Source: JARLGU01 sp036504535
Lineage (GTDB): Bacteria > Armatimonadota > Armatimonadia > Armatimonadales > Capsulimonadaceae
DNA length: 64,000 bases
Direction of reading: 5' to 3'
NCBI GenBank assembly: GCA_036504535.1
Contig: DASXUY010000040.1
Coordinates: forward strand, 186,001-250,000
Part shown: one piece after another, positions 51,358 to 59,590 of the stretch
Numbering within the stretch: the first letter of the stretch is position 1
Layout of the letters: each line of letters opens with the position of its first letter
The notes under the pieces: model-generated
The model's database searches: none
Seen by the model: only the letters and a program-made list of their open reading frames with translations
What the model was told of the DNA's origin: nothing
Position numbers and translations under genes: made by a program

Positions 51358-52544
51358 CCGCACGTTGGCGCAGCATTTGAGCTCGCGGCTGCTGTGCGCG
51401 GGAACGTCAGCTGGACCCGATCCGTACCGCGATCAAACCCCGTGATGCCATCCAACGCCGCCTCTAGCGCATCGTCCTGGTACGCGTTCGCGCAGCGTCG
51501 AATTAACATGACGAACGGTTCGACAGGCGGCTCAACAATCTGTTTGTACGGGAACGGGGAACCGTCGGCGTACTGCGCCAACCACCGCGCCATTCGGAGC
51601 AGACTTGGCGTCCCGTGCGCAGGAGAGCGCCAGATGTCGACGCCAACCCGATCGCCGAGTGTGGCAAGGTTCACGAGAGCGAGCCCGTTGAACACGCTAT
51701 AGGTTAATGCCCGTGTCCGCCACAACTCCTCCGGCTGGCTGCCGTCGTCCGCCACCTGAGCCGCTAAGCGTTTGGTGATTGACCTCTGAATGGTTTGGCG
51801 TGCGAGCGGATCATCGCCGACGAACAGGGCAAAGGCCGCGACCTGCGCATCGTACCATGTGCCGTGATTGTTCTTCTCCTCACGCTCCTGCAAGCCGTAA
51901 GGGTGCGTGGTCAACCAGGTTAAGTAGGCGCGAAACCACTCTTCGACACCTTCCTGGTCGGTGCGTGTCCAGCACGGAAACTCCGCAAGCAAGCCAATCG
52001 CGTCGATCAGCGGTACGAGACGCATCGTGTCGATAATGCCGATGCCGCGTCCCGTAACCCGCCCCGGTATCGCCTGCCCGTATTCAAGGTGAGGGTTCAT
52101 GCGGGTGGCCTCGTCAAGGAACCAGGCGCGGAGCAACACCGCTGCGCGGTCAGCATAACGCGCATCGCCGGTGAACCACGCCGCCTCAGCCAGCGTCGTT
52201 GCCGTGTCGCTGAGCCCGAAGATAGCTTGCCAGTTCCCCGCATCTGCGACCGGGTTCATCTCGCCGTCGCGCTGAATATAGGGAAGGCCGTCCGCCGACG
52301 CCGGATCGGGCCACCAATAAGGCCCAAAGCTGTAGTAATCATGTGGATCGCCGCTCGGCGCTACCCATTCCGGGTGAACGACGGTGAACGGCCCCGCATC
52401 CAGCACCGCCTCGGCGTCGCCCCGTAGCCGCTCCACGGCGGCCGCAAGCGGTGCCCCAGCCACCCCCGACGCAGCGCGGGCTTCGGTGAGCGCGACGGGC
52501 ACGTGAAGAAAGACGCGAGGCGGGTTGGTGGTGGTGTCGGGCAT
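51354..52544 (-). CDS. Alginate-lyase-family protein (PF05426 type)
   Basis: About 396 residues with an (alpha/alpha) barrel of the alginate lyase family: YWWPDPAS near the N-terminus, EYGQAIPG, the conserved NNHGTWYDAQ and the C-terminal ANAYQDD region. Family members cleave alginate or related uronate polymers. No signal peptide is seen, which is unusual, so it may act on internalised oligosaccharides. ATG at 52544 is preferred over an earlier GTG (52586). It lies next to tRNA-Glu. Confidence 0.82.
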   Translation of the reverse strand: MPDTTTNPPRVFLHVPVALTEARAASGVAGAPLAAAVERLRGDAEAVLDAGPFTVVHPEWVAPSGDPHDYYSFGPYWWPDPASADGLPYIQRDGEMNPVADAGNWQAIFGLSDTATTLAEAAWFTGDARYADRAAVLLRAWFLDEATRMNPHLEYGQAIPGRVTGRGIGIIDTMRLVPLIDAIGLLAEFPCWTRTDQEGVEEWFRAYLTWLTTHPYGLQEREEKNNHGTWYDAQVAAFALFVGDDPLARQTIQRSITKRLAAQVADDGSQPEELWRTRALTYSVFNGLALVNLATLGDRVGVDIWRSPAHGTPSLLRMARWLAQYADGSPFPYKQIVEPPVEPFVMLIRRCANAYQDDALEAALDGITGFDRGTDRVQLTFPRTAAASSNAAPTCG

Positions 52545-52627
52545 GGTTGTGCTTTTGGCAACGCGGTTGTGGTCAGCGACGCACAACTGCTTGAAGTCAC
52601 GATGGAATCGGGTGGGGGAAAGAAAAC

Positions 52628-52700
52628 TAGCCCGGACGAGGATCGAACTCGTGGTCTCCTCCTTGAAAGGGAGGCGTCATAACCGCTAGACTACCGGGCC
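52628..52700 (-). tRNA. tRNA-Glu (UUC)
   Basis: A complete 73-nt cloverleaf on the leftward strand: acceptor GGCCCGG/CCGGGCT (a G-U pair at 1-72), D-arm TCTAGCGGTTATGA, anticodon loop CTTTCAA with TTC, and T-loop GTTCGATCC. The discriminator is A and no CCA is encoded. Confidence 0.95.
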
Positions 52701-53121
52701 GCAATCGGATTTGAATATACCCGATGGAATTGGCCTGTGTCAACGTTCGCGGCGGCTTTTCGTGCAATCGGATAACAGCGGCAACCCGCCGACCTCGCCA
52801 AGCGGTACCTGTAGGTTCGTTCAAGCACCAGATTTGCCGGTGCAGTGCCGACGGATCCCTCGACCCCGTCGTGCGTCTCCGCTCCGACTCCCCCTCTCCT
52901 TATCATAGGAGTCGTCATGGAAGCGATCCACCCATGTGGATGAAAAGCTACGCGGCCCAACCTCTTTGCCTTTTCTTTAGGATGACTTGCCGGCTGCGGC
53001 CAGAGGAGGGGACCCTCGAAGTGGGGAGATGAGGTTCTGTATTTTCTAAGCAGAGGGGGGGCCGGGCTTGGACCAGTCCTCTGGCCAGGTGAGTTAATTC
53101 CCATTCGTCAAGAAATATCTA

Positions 53122-53213
53122 TTGACAAATTAGTATACGCGAGGTACCATGGAACTATGGCGATAAATCCTAAAGTGGACGCCGCGATGCGCACCGTCGC
53201 ATCTGCACCTTGA
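53122..53213 (+). promoter_or_regulatory. Promoter plus leaderless 18-codon ORF (element-like, copy 3 of the 5' module)
   Basis: TTGACA (53122-53127), 17 nt and TACCAT (53145-53150) are followed after six bases by ATG (53157) and a short frame MAINPKVDAAMRTVASAP ending at 53213. The end TGCACCTTGACAAT matches the end of the short ORF in copies 1 and 2 almost exactly. The 3' half of the element is not clearly present. Confidence 0.4.
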
Positions 53214-53676
53214 CAATCATCGTACCCATCACTGGCGGGCTCAATTACCGCTGCGCACACATAATATACGTGAATACTGCGATTCTCGAATCCCCAAATA
53301 TTCACAAGCTGTCACAAAGTCCCCCAGCCAAGCCGTGGTCGGACATCATAAACCCCACCGCGAGGGCTTGGGCGGCACGCACCGGGGCATTTTGCGCAAA
53401 AAAATGAATCGCGTTGCGCAACGCAAAACGCGCAAAACGATCTTACTCCCCTCGTCCTTATCGTAGGAGAGGGCAGGGCTTGGGCCAGTCCTCTGGCCAG
53501 ATGAGGTCTTATCCCCCTGCGAAGCAGCAGTTGGTGACCTCGCTTCCGAGCGCAACATCATTAACCCCAAATTTTGGGGTGGGGCGGCACGAACCGGGGA
53601 AATCCGGACCGGTGCCCAACGCAAAACACGCAAAACGCAAAGCGGGCAAAGCTCCTCGCACTCGCCCCAACCCAAC

Positions 53677-53720
53677 CCGAGCCGTCCTCGGCGAGACAGG
53701 GGTCCAGCGACACGCTGGTT
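53677..53720. repeat. Dispersed 44-bp repeat, copy 2 (inverted)
   Basis: Inverted match to 47276-47319. Its right end abuts the -35 box of the miaB promoter, so it may have supplied part of that promoter or a terminator ahead of it. Confidence 0.75.
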
Positions 53721-53747
53721 GAAATCGCGCGGTATTTCGACTATAAT
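53719..53747 (+). promoter_or_regulatory. Promoter of miaB (leaderless start)
   Basis: TTGAAA (53719-53724), 17 nt, TATAAT (53742-53747), then seven bases to the ATG at 53755. The transcript would begin at or next to the start codon. Confidence 0.8.
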
Positions 53748-53754
53748 ATCGCCT

Positions 53755-55146
53755 ATGCTCGAACGTAAAGTTGTTGGCGGATACACTATTCTGACGTGGG
53801 GATGTCAGATGAACGAGGATGACTCGGCGCAGATGGCGTCCATGCTTGAACTGGCGGGGTACGAGCAAGCCGAACTGGACAAGGCGGATGTCATTCTCCT
53901 CAATACTTGTTCCGTGCGCGCCAAGCCCGAGCAGAAGGTGTATTCTCAGCTAGGACAGTTGCGCGAGCTCAAGAACCACAAGCCGGAGACCATCATCGGT
54001 GTCTGTGGGTGCATGGCGCAGAAGGAAGCTCCTGAAATCCGTCGACGCGCGCCGCACGTAGACCTCGTGATCGGAACCGGTCAGATCGACAGGCTGCCCG
54101 CACTGGTGCAGCGCATCAAGGACGAACGCAAGCCCATCATCGCCACTGACCTCCCCAGCCGCCAGGACCGCGCCGACAAGAACACGCCGATGCGTGTGAT
54201 CCAGAGCGGTGCTCCAAAGCTCAAATCGTTTGTATCAATCTCCTATGGCTGCGATAAGTTTTGCACCTTTTGCATCGTTCCCATGACGCGGGGCAAGGAA
54301 CGGAGCCGACCCGCGGACGATATCGTCCTGGAAGTTGAGCGGCTGGCGTCGCTTGGCACCAAAGAGATCACACTGCTGGGGCAGACGGTGAACTCTTACG
54401 GCAAATTCCTCGATGTGCCGTGCTCGTTCGCGGAACTTCTCGGGCGGCTGAACGATATAGAAGGCATAGAGCGAATACGGTACACGTCGCCGTACCCGAA
54501 GGACTTCAAGAGCGATGTGGTGCAGGCCATTGCGACGTTGCCAAAGGTGATGCCGCAGGTCCATATGCCGGTCCAGGTGGGCGACGACAACCTTCTCCTG
54601 CGTATGCATCGGGGCTATACGCTGGACCAGTACCGCGAGATTGTGCGCAGTTTGCGAGCAGCGGTGCCAGATATCGCCATTACGACCGACATCATGCTAG
54701 GGTTTCCGGGCGAAACAGAGGAAGAGTTCGAGAATACGTTGAACTTTGTTCGTGAGATTCGATTTGACTCGGCCTTTATGTTCGCCTACTCGCCTCGTGA
54801 AGGCACAAAGGCTGCTGAAATGCCCGATCAGCTGCCGCAAGAAGTTAAGATTCGTCGGCTGGAGGCGTTGATTGAGCTGGTCAACCGGACCACTATCGAA
54901 ATCAACGCTACCCAGATTGGGAACGTTTACCCGGTGCTTGTGGAAAAGCGAAGCCCGAAGGATCCCACAAAGTGGTCGGGGCTCACGCCGCAAGGGAAAA
55001 CGATGAACTTCCCAGCCGGTCGTGACCTTATCGGGCAAATGGTTATGGTGCGCGCCCTGACGGCTCAAGTTTACGGCTACACTGGCGAGCTAATACCGGC
55101 GAAAGAAGAACGCGGTATTCCATTGAACATGCTCGCTGCTGTGTAG
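53755..55146 (+). CDS. miaB: tRNA-2-methylthio-N6-dimethylallyladenosine synthase
   Basis: 463 residues. It adds the 2-methylthio group to i6A37 in tRNAs reading UNN codons. The order is: the UPF0004 domain with TWGCQMNEDDS, NTCSVR and GCMAQ cysteines, the radical-SAM domain with Cys166, Cys170 and Cys173 in YGCDKFCTFC, and a C-terminal TRAM domain. Start ATG 53755 is chosen because it lies just after the -10 box; an upstream frame would begin inside the -35. It stands alone. Confidence 0.96.
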   Translation: MLERKVVGGYTILTWGCQMNEDDSAQMASMLELAGYEQAELDKADVILLNTCSVRAKPEQKVYSQLGQLRELKNHKPETIIGVCGCMAQKEAPEIRRRAPHVDLVIGTGQIDRLPALVQRIKDERKPIIATDLPSRQDRADKNTPMRVIQSGAPKLKSFVSISYGCDKFCTFCIVPMTRGKERSRPADDIVLEVERLASLGTKEITLLGQTVNSYGKFLDVPCSFAELLGRLNDIEGIERIRYTSPYPKDFKSDVVQAIATLPKVMPQVHMPVQVGDDNLLLRMHRGYTLDQYREIVRSLRAAVPDIAITTDIMLGFPGETEEEFENTLNFVREIRFDSAFMFAYSPREGTKAAEMPDQLPQEVKIRRLEALIELVNRTTIEINATQIGNVYPVLVEKRSPKDPTKWSGLTPQGKTMNFPAGRDLIGQMVMVRALTAQVYGYTGELIPAKEERGIPLNMLAAV

Positions 55147-55250
55147 GTTATATAGTCCAGTTCTACGCGTAGCGACGACCGTAGTCTGAGTTCGACGTTG
55201 TCGCCTCATGAATCTCTAACGCCCGCCGGTAACAGCGGGACTCATTCACC

Positions 55251-56657
55251 ATGAACCCCACACTTAAATCGACCCCAACTCCCAAGCCACCGCGACGCTC
55301 GTCCATATGGCGGAAGCTCGGTTACACACTTCTGTTCATTGTGGCAACGCTGGTCGTGGCCGGTGTGACGATAGGGGTCCGAATGATTACGGCCCGGGAG
55401 GGCGAGCGAACAGGCAAGGGGAGCGACAACTGGATACAAGCGCTATCGGACCTGAAACAGATTACGACCGACCCTAAGGCAGGCTTTCCGGGAAAGGACC
55501 GCATCACCATCCTGTGCATGGGAATCGATGACAACTGGACCGATAAAGACATGGTCTATACAAAGGGCGCCCGTACAGACACCCTATTTATGCTCGGGCT
55601 TGACCTGAACACCAAGCACGTGTCCATGCTTTCGATTCCACGAGACTCGTATGTGCCTATCGCGGGAACGGAACGCAGTAACAAGATCAACGCCGCTTAT
55701 TCTATCGGTGGGCCGAAAATGGCCATGGATACCGTGGGCCAGCTTCTTGGTGTCCAGCCCGACTATTATATCGTGATCAAGATTGACGGCACGGCGACAA
55801 TGGTCAATGCGCTGGGCGGAGTCGATGTTAATGTTGAGCACGAACTCAACTACGACGACAACTGGGGCCACCTTCACGTGCACCTCAAGCCCGGCTTTCA
55901 GCACCTCAATGGCCCTGATGCCGTCGGCTTTGCGCGGTTTCGGCACGGGAATAAGGGTGTGACGCCCGAAGATGGCGACCAGCGACGTATCTATCGCCAG
56001 CACGAGCTCATGCGCGCCATGGTCGAGAAGATCAAATCCGCAGGCAACCTGATCAAGCCCAATTATCTGGTTGATACAGCCATGAGCTGCATCGCTACCG
56101 ACCTTTCGAGAACTCAGCTGTTCGATTTAGGCGCCATTTTCCACTCGGTGAAGCAGGAAGAGATACAGACGGCCCAGGTCTCGGGCACTGACGCTCGGAG
56201 CTCGTCGGGAGCGTATATCATGCGCCTCGATGACGAAGAAGTTAAGCTGCTAAGCGACTGGCTGCTCCGGGGCGACGCGCTCGCGGGCCGCGCGTTAACG
56301 CCGGTAGTTGTGGTGAACGGTACCAAGGTGTCAGGACTAGCTGCATCGACGGCTGACTATCTGAAGTCGCTCGGTTACTCCACCATTAAGGTGGGGTCGT
56401 ATTCGAAGAAGGAAGAAGTACAGAAGTCGAGTATCGTCGACGGAGGGGTGGCGAATCGCGGCGCTGCAGCTGAGGCGGCGTCGTTTCTTGGCATCCCGGC
56501 TACGTCGCTGTCACGAGAGATCGTAAAGCCGAACAAATACGGTTGGGCTCCACCGCCAGCGGTTACGATCTACCTCGGAACCGACTATGCCGCCCATCCT
56601 CAAGGCGCAGCGCCAGTGCCCGCTGGAAGCACACAACCGCCGAGCAGCGGAACGTAG
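55251..56657 (+). CDS. LytR-CpsA-Psr (LCP) family glycopolymer transferase
   Basis: 468 residues: a basic cytoplasmic N-terminus, one transmembrane helix (about 24-45), an LCP domain (about 95-265) and a LytR_C domain (about 345-445). LCP motifs include ARTDTLFMLGLD, SIPRDSYV, KINAAYSIGGP and FARFRHG with the Arg/Asp cluster that binds polyprenyl-phosphate. These enzymes attach secondary wall polymers to peptidoglycan or lipids outside the cell. A Pro/Ser/Thr tail ends the protein. Confidence 0.92.
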   Translation: MNPTLKSTPTPKPPRRSSIWRKLGYTLLFIVATLVVAGVTIGVRMITAREGERTGKGSDNWIQALSDLKQITTDPKAGFPGKDRITILCMGIDDNWTDKDMVYTKGARTDTLFMLGLDLNTKHVSMLSIPRDSYVPIAGTERSNKINAAYSIGGPKMAMDTVGQLLGVQPDYYIVIKIDGTATMVNALGGVDVNVEHELNYDDNWGHLHVHLKPGFQHLNGPDAVGFARFRHGNKGVTPEDGDQRRIYRQHELMRAMVEKIKSAGNLIKPNYLVDTAMSCIATDLSRTQLFDLGAIFHSVKQEEIQTAQVSGTDARSSSGAYIMRLDDEEVKLLSDWLLRGDALAGRALTPVVVVNGTKVSGLAASTADYLKSLGYSTIKVGSYSKKEEVQKSSIVDGGVANRGAAAEAASFLGIPATSLSREIVKPNKYGWAPPPAVTIYLGTDYAAHPQGAAPVPAGSTQPPSSGT

Positions 56658-56667
56658 TATTGGCCTG

Positions 56668-56695
56668 TTCCTGGGAGCGTCGCTTCTGGTATAAT
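56668..56695 (+). promoter_or_regulatory. Promoter of the glycine cleavage operon (leaderless start)
   Basis: TTCCTG (56668), 16 nt, TATAAT (56690-56695) and then eight bases to the gcvT ATG. No Shine-Dalgarno can fit between. Confidence 0.7.
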
Positions 56696-56703
56696 GGGCC
56701 GAT

Positions 56704-57798
56704 ATGAAATCGACTCCCCTCACTGAAGCACACCGCGCGCTTGGCGCGCGCATGGTCGACTACGCTGGCTGGGAAATGCCCGTTCAATATAAGGCTGGCC
56801 CTGGCGCCGAAGTGAAAGCGTGCCGCGACGGAGTCGGGCTGTTCGATGTGTCGCACATGGGCGAAGTCCGGGTCTCCGGTCCCGAAGCGCTCGCATTCGT
56901 TCAGTATGTCAGCTCCAACGACGCGTCAAAGCTCAAAGTTGGTCGCGCCCAGTATTCTCTCCTTCTCAACCAGGACGGCGGCGTGAAGGATGATATCATC
57001 GTCTACCGCGTCGCTGATGATGAGTTCATTGTCGTTGTAAACGCTGGCTGTAAGGACAAGGACGTTGAATGGCTGCGCGCTCACAAGCGCCATTTCCCCG
57101 GTGCCACTCTCGTGGACGAGTCTGATAGCACCGGCTTATTGGCCGTTCAGGGACCCAGGGCTGTTGCGCTCATACAGTCGCTCTCGTCAGATCCAGTCTC
57201 CACCTTCAAGCGCTTCCAATTCGCGAAGGCAGTCGTCGGCGGGGTGGACGTGATCGCATCACGAACTGGCTACACAGGCGAAGACGGTTTCGAGTTATTT
57301 GTGCCATGGGCATCTACCGCGCAGCTGTGGCAGACGCTGATCGAATCAGGCGGTGTGCCCTGCGGGTTAGCGTCACGTGACGTGCTGCGGATTGAAGCAG
57401 CGTATCCGCTGTATGGGCACGAGATCGACGAAGAGACGAGCCCGGTTGGTGCTGGATTGCAGTGGGCGGTTAAGACGCACAAAGCTGACTTTATCGGACG
57501 CAACCCCGTCATTGAACGCAGTCAGGGCATCGTGAAGGAAAAGCTTGTCGGTCTGCGCGTTGAAGGCGAAGCGCGGGCCATTCCTCGCGAGCACTGCTCC
57601 GTTTACGCTCCATCAGTCGACGATTCGATAGGCATCGTTACGAGCGGCACGCTCTCCCCGATGCTGGGCAAAGGCGTTGCGATGGCGAGAATCGGAGCCG
57701 GCTGGGCTCATGTTGGGACGCCTCTTGAAATCGACATTCGTGGGCGGCGCGCTCCCGTCGAGGTTGTCGAGTTACCCTTCTACCGGAACGGTGTTTAG
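56704..57798 (+). CDS. gcvT: Glycine cleavage system T protein (aminomethyltransferase)
   Basis: 364 residues. It transfers the methylene group from the H-protein to tetrahydrofolate and releases ammonia. Typical segments are MVDYAGWEMPVQY, GLFDVSHMGEV, VQGPRA and RTGYTGEDGFE, with a C-terminal barrel ending in EVVELPFYRNG. It is the first gene of gcvT-gcvH-gcvPA-gcvPB. No glycine riboswitch is visible, because the promoter lies directly at the start codon. Confidence 0.96.
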   Translation: MKSTPLTEAHRALGARMVDYAGWEMPVQYKAGPGAEVKACRDGVGLFDVSHMGEVRVSGPEALAFVQYVSSNDASKLKVGRAQYSLLLNQDGGVKDDIIVYRVADDEFIVVVNAGCKDKDVEWLRAHKRHFPGATLVDESDSTGLLAVQGPRAVALIQSLSSDPVSTFKRFQFAKAVVGGVDVIASRTGYTGEDGFELFVPWASTAQLWQTLIESGGVPCGLASRDVLRIEAAYPLYGHEIDEETSPVGAGLQWAVKTHKADFIGRNPVIERSQGIVKEKLVGLRVEGEARAIPREHCSVYAPSVDDSIGIVTSGTLSPMLGKGVAMARIGAGWAHVGTPLEIDIRGRRAPVEVVELPFYRNGV

Positions 57799-57869
57799 CC
57801 CGCCGCGTACTGTTGCCGTCTACCGTTAGTTTCCGCCACATCCTATTGCTTTACGAAAAGGACGAGATA

Positions 57870-58253
57870 ATGACTGAGCCAGCAGGTCTGCTTTATACAA
57901 AGACACACGAATGGGTTCGCCGCGACGGCGACATTGTTACGATAGGCATCACAGATCATGCTCAGGAAGAGTTGGGCGATGTAGCGTTGCTACAGTTGCC
58001 AGAGGTTGGCCGGATCCTGGCGGCTGAGGAGCAATTTGGTGAGATCGAAAGCATCAAGGCTGTGTCAGATCTTTATAGCCCGGTGTCGGGCGAAGTCACC
58101 GCATCGCACGCGGAGTTGAACGATACACCGGAAGCGGTCAACAACGATCCTTATGGCGATGGTTGGATGATCAAGATACGGCTTAGCAAGGAGAGCGAGA
58201 TGGATGGACTTCTCGACGCTGCGGGCTACCAAGCATTCGTCGAGGAGCTCTAA
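57870..58253 (+). CDS. gcvH: Glycine cleavage system H protein (lipoyl carrier)
   Basis: 127 residues with the lipoyl lysine Lys63 in IESIKAVSDLYSP. It shuttles the aminomethyl group between the P and T proteins. The start ATG 57870 follows AAAAGGA; an earlier frame at 57813 adds unconserved residues. Ends 2 nt before gcvPA. Confidence 0.96.
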   Translation: MTEPAGLLYTKTHEWVRRDGDIVTIGITDHAQEELGDVALLQLPEVGRILAAEEQFGEIESIKAVSDLYSPVSGEVTASHAELNDTPEAVNNDPYGDGWMIKIRLSKESEMDGLLDAAGYQAFVEEL

Positions 58254-58255
58254 TC

Positions 58256-59584
58256 GTGGCTTATATCGCGAATACTAGTGACGATCAGGCAGAAATGCTT
58301 GCGGCAATGAGCCTTACAAGTATTGATGACTTGTTTACTCAGATCCCACGCGACGATCAGTTCAAGGGAACTCTCAACATACCGCAAGCGATGGACCAGA
58401 TTAGTCTGGGTAAATACATGGCTCGCCTGGCGGGAAAGAACGCTGACGCGGAGTCGTTTCCATGCTTTCTTGGAGCAGGGATTTACGACCACTATGTGCC
58501 GCCAACGGTAGGCGCTATTCTTGGTCGCAGCGAGTTCTACACGTCGTACACGCCGTACCAGCCGGAAGTCTCGCAAGGCGTCTTACAGTCAATCTACGAG
58601 TTCCAAACTCTCATAAGCGAGCTTTTCGCGATGGACATGGCGAACGCGTCGATGTACGATGCGTCTTCTGGCTTAGCCGAAGCCGCCATCATGGCTGCGG
58701 ACCTAACGAAGCGCAACAAGGTTGTGGCGATTGGCGGGTTAAACCCTGCGCATCATTCGGTGCTCGAAACTTACCTGAGCCACCTCGACCTTGAGATCGC
58801 CGACGTTCCGCTTCGAGACGGTGTGGCTGACTTGGACGCCCTGACAACGGCCGTGGACGGTGGAGTGGCTGCGGTGCTTGTTCAGCATCCAAACTTCCTT
58901 GGCAACCTGGAAGACCTTACGGCTATATCAGGGATTGCGCACAGCGCTGGTGCATTACTTGTGCAAGTTGCGGACCCGATATCGTTGGGGCTCTTGCAGC
59001 CGCCGGGCTTTTACGGTGCTGATATCGCTGTTGGCGAAGGTCAGAGCCTTGGGTGCACCATGGGCTACGGTGGTCCGCTGCTTGGCCTTTTCGCTTGCAA
59101 GCGCGAGTTTATGCGCAGGCTCCCAGGGCGAATCGTGGGCGAAACAAAGGATATTGAGGGAAAGCGTGCGTTCGTGATGACGCTTCGAACCCGTGAGCAG
59201 GATATTCGGCGGGAAAAGGCCACCTCAAACATCTGTACAAATGTAGCACTTTACGCTCTTGCTGGCACGGTATATCTCGCCACCATGGGCAAGACGGGAC
59301 TTCGGAAGGTTGCAGAGCTGTCGGCGCAGAAAGCGCACTACGCAGCGTCCGAAATCGGTAAGCTGGCTGGGTATTCGCTCAGCAATCCAAAGGCGTCGTT
59401 CTTTAAGGAATTCGCCATCGATACGCCGGTGGACGTAGCAAAAATCAACGATGCGCTGTGGGACTCGGGAATTGTCGGCGGCTATAAGCTGGCTGATCGT
59501 CAAATGCTTGTGGCCGTAACCGAAACGCGGACACGTGAAGAGATTGACCGGTTTGTTTCTGTGTTGAAAGCTGTAGGGAATTAG
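58256..59584 (+). CDS. gcvPA: Glycine dehydrogenase (decarboxylating) subunit 1
   Basis: 442 residues of the P-protein N-terminal half: YTPYQPEVSQGVLQ, YDASSGLAEAAIMA and GEGQSLGCTMGYGGPLLG. It makes a heterodimer with GcvPB, and the active site is in the other subunit. GTG start, with GAGGAG lying in the end of gcvH. Confidence 0.96.
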   Translation: MAYIANTSDDQAEMLAAMSLTSIDDLFTQIPRDDQFKGTLNIPQAMDQISLGKYMARLAGKNADAESFPCFLGAGIYDHYVPPTVGAILGRSEFYTSYTPYQPEVSQGVLQSIYEFQTLISELFAMDMANASMYDASSGLAEAAIMAADLTKRNKVVAIGGLNPAHHSVLETYLSHLDLEIADVPLRDGVADLDALTTAVDGGVAAVLVQHPNFLGNLEDLTAISGIAHSAGALLVQVADPISLGLLQPPGFYGADIAVGEGQSLGCTMGYGGPLLGLFACKREFMRRLPGRIVGETKDIEGKRAFVMTLRTREQDIRREKATSNICTNVALYALAGTVYLATMGKTGLRKVAELSAQKAHYAASEIGKLAGYSLSNPKASFFKEFAIDTPVDVAKINDALWDSGIVGGYKLADRQMLVAVTETRTREEIDRFVSVLKAVGN

Positions 59585-59590
59585 TCGATT

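Larger units (their letters stand above)
52701..53754. repeat. Repeat-rich gene-poor island
   Basis: About 1.05 kb with no supported gene. It holds units of the CTCTCCTTA-N-TAAGGAGAG family (about 52890, 53446), two copies of GGGCTTGGnCCAGTCCTCTG (about 53065 and 53480), two copies of a CCCCA-N-GGCGGCACG-N-ACCGGGG motif (about 53355 and 53575), CGCAAAACGCGCAAAACG runs, the 44-bp repeat at 53677-53720 and the promoter module at 53122. The mixture looks like nested repeat accumulation. Confidence 0.7.

Noticed and set aside
56641..56703. Possible glycine riboswitch before the gcv operon
   Set aside because: The promoter -10 box lies eight bases from the gcvT start, leaving no room for a leader RNA.
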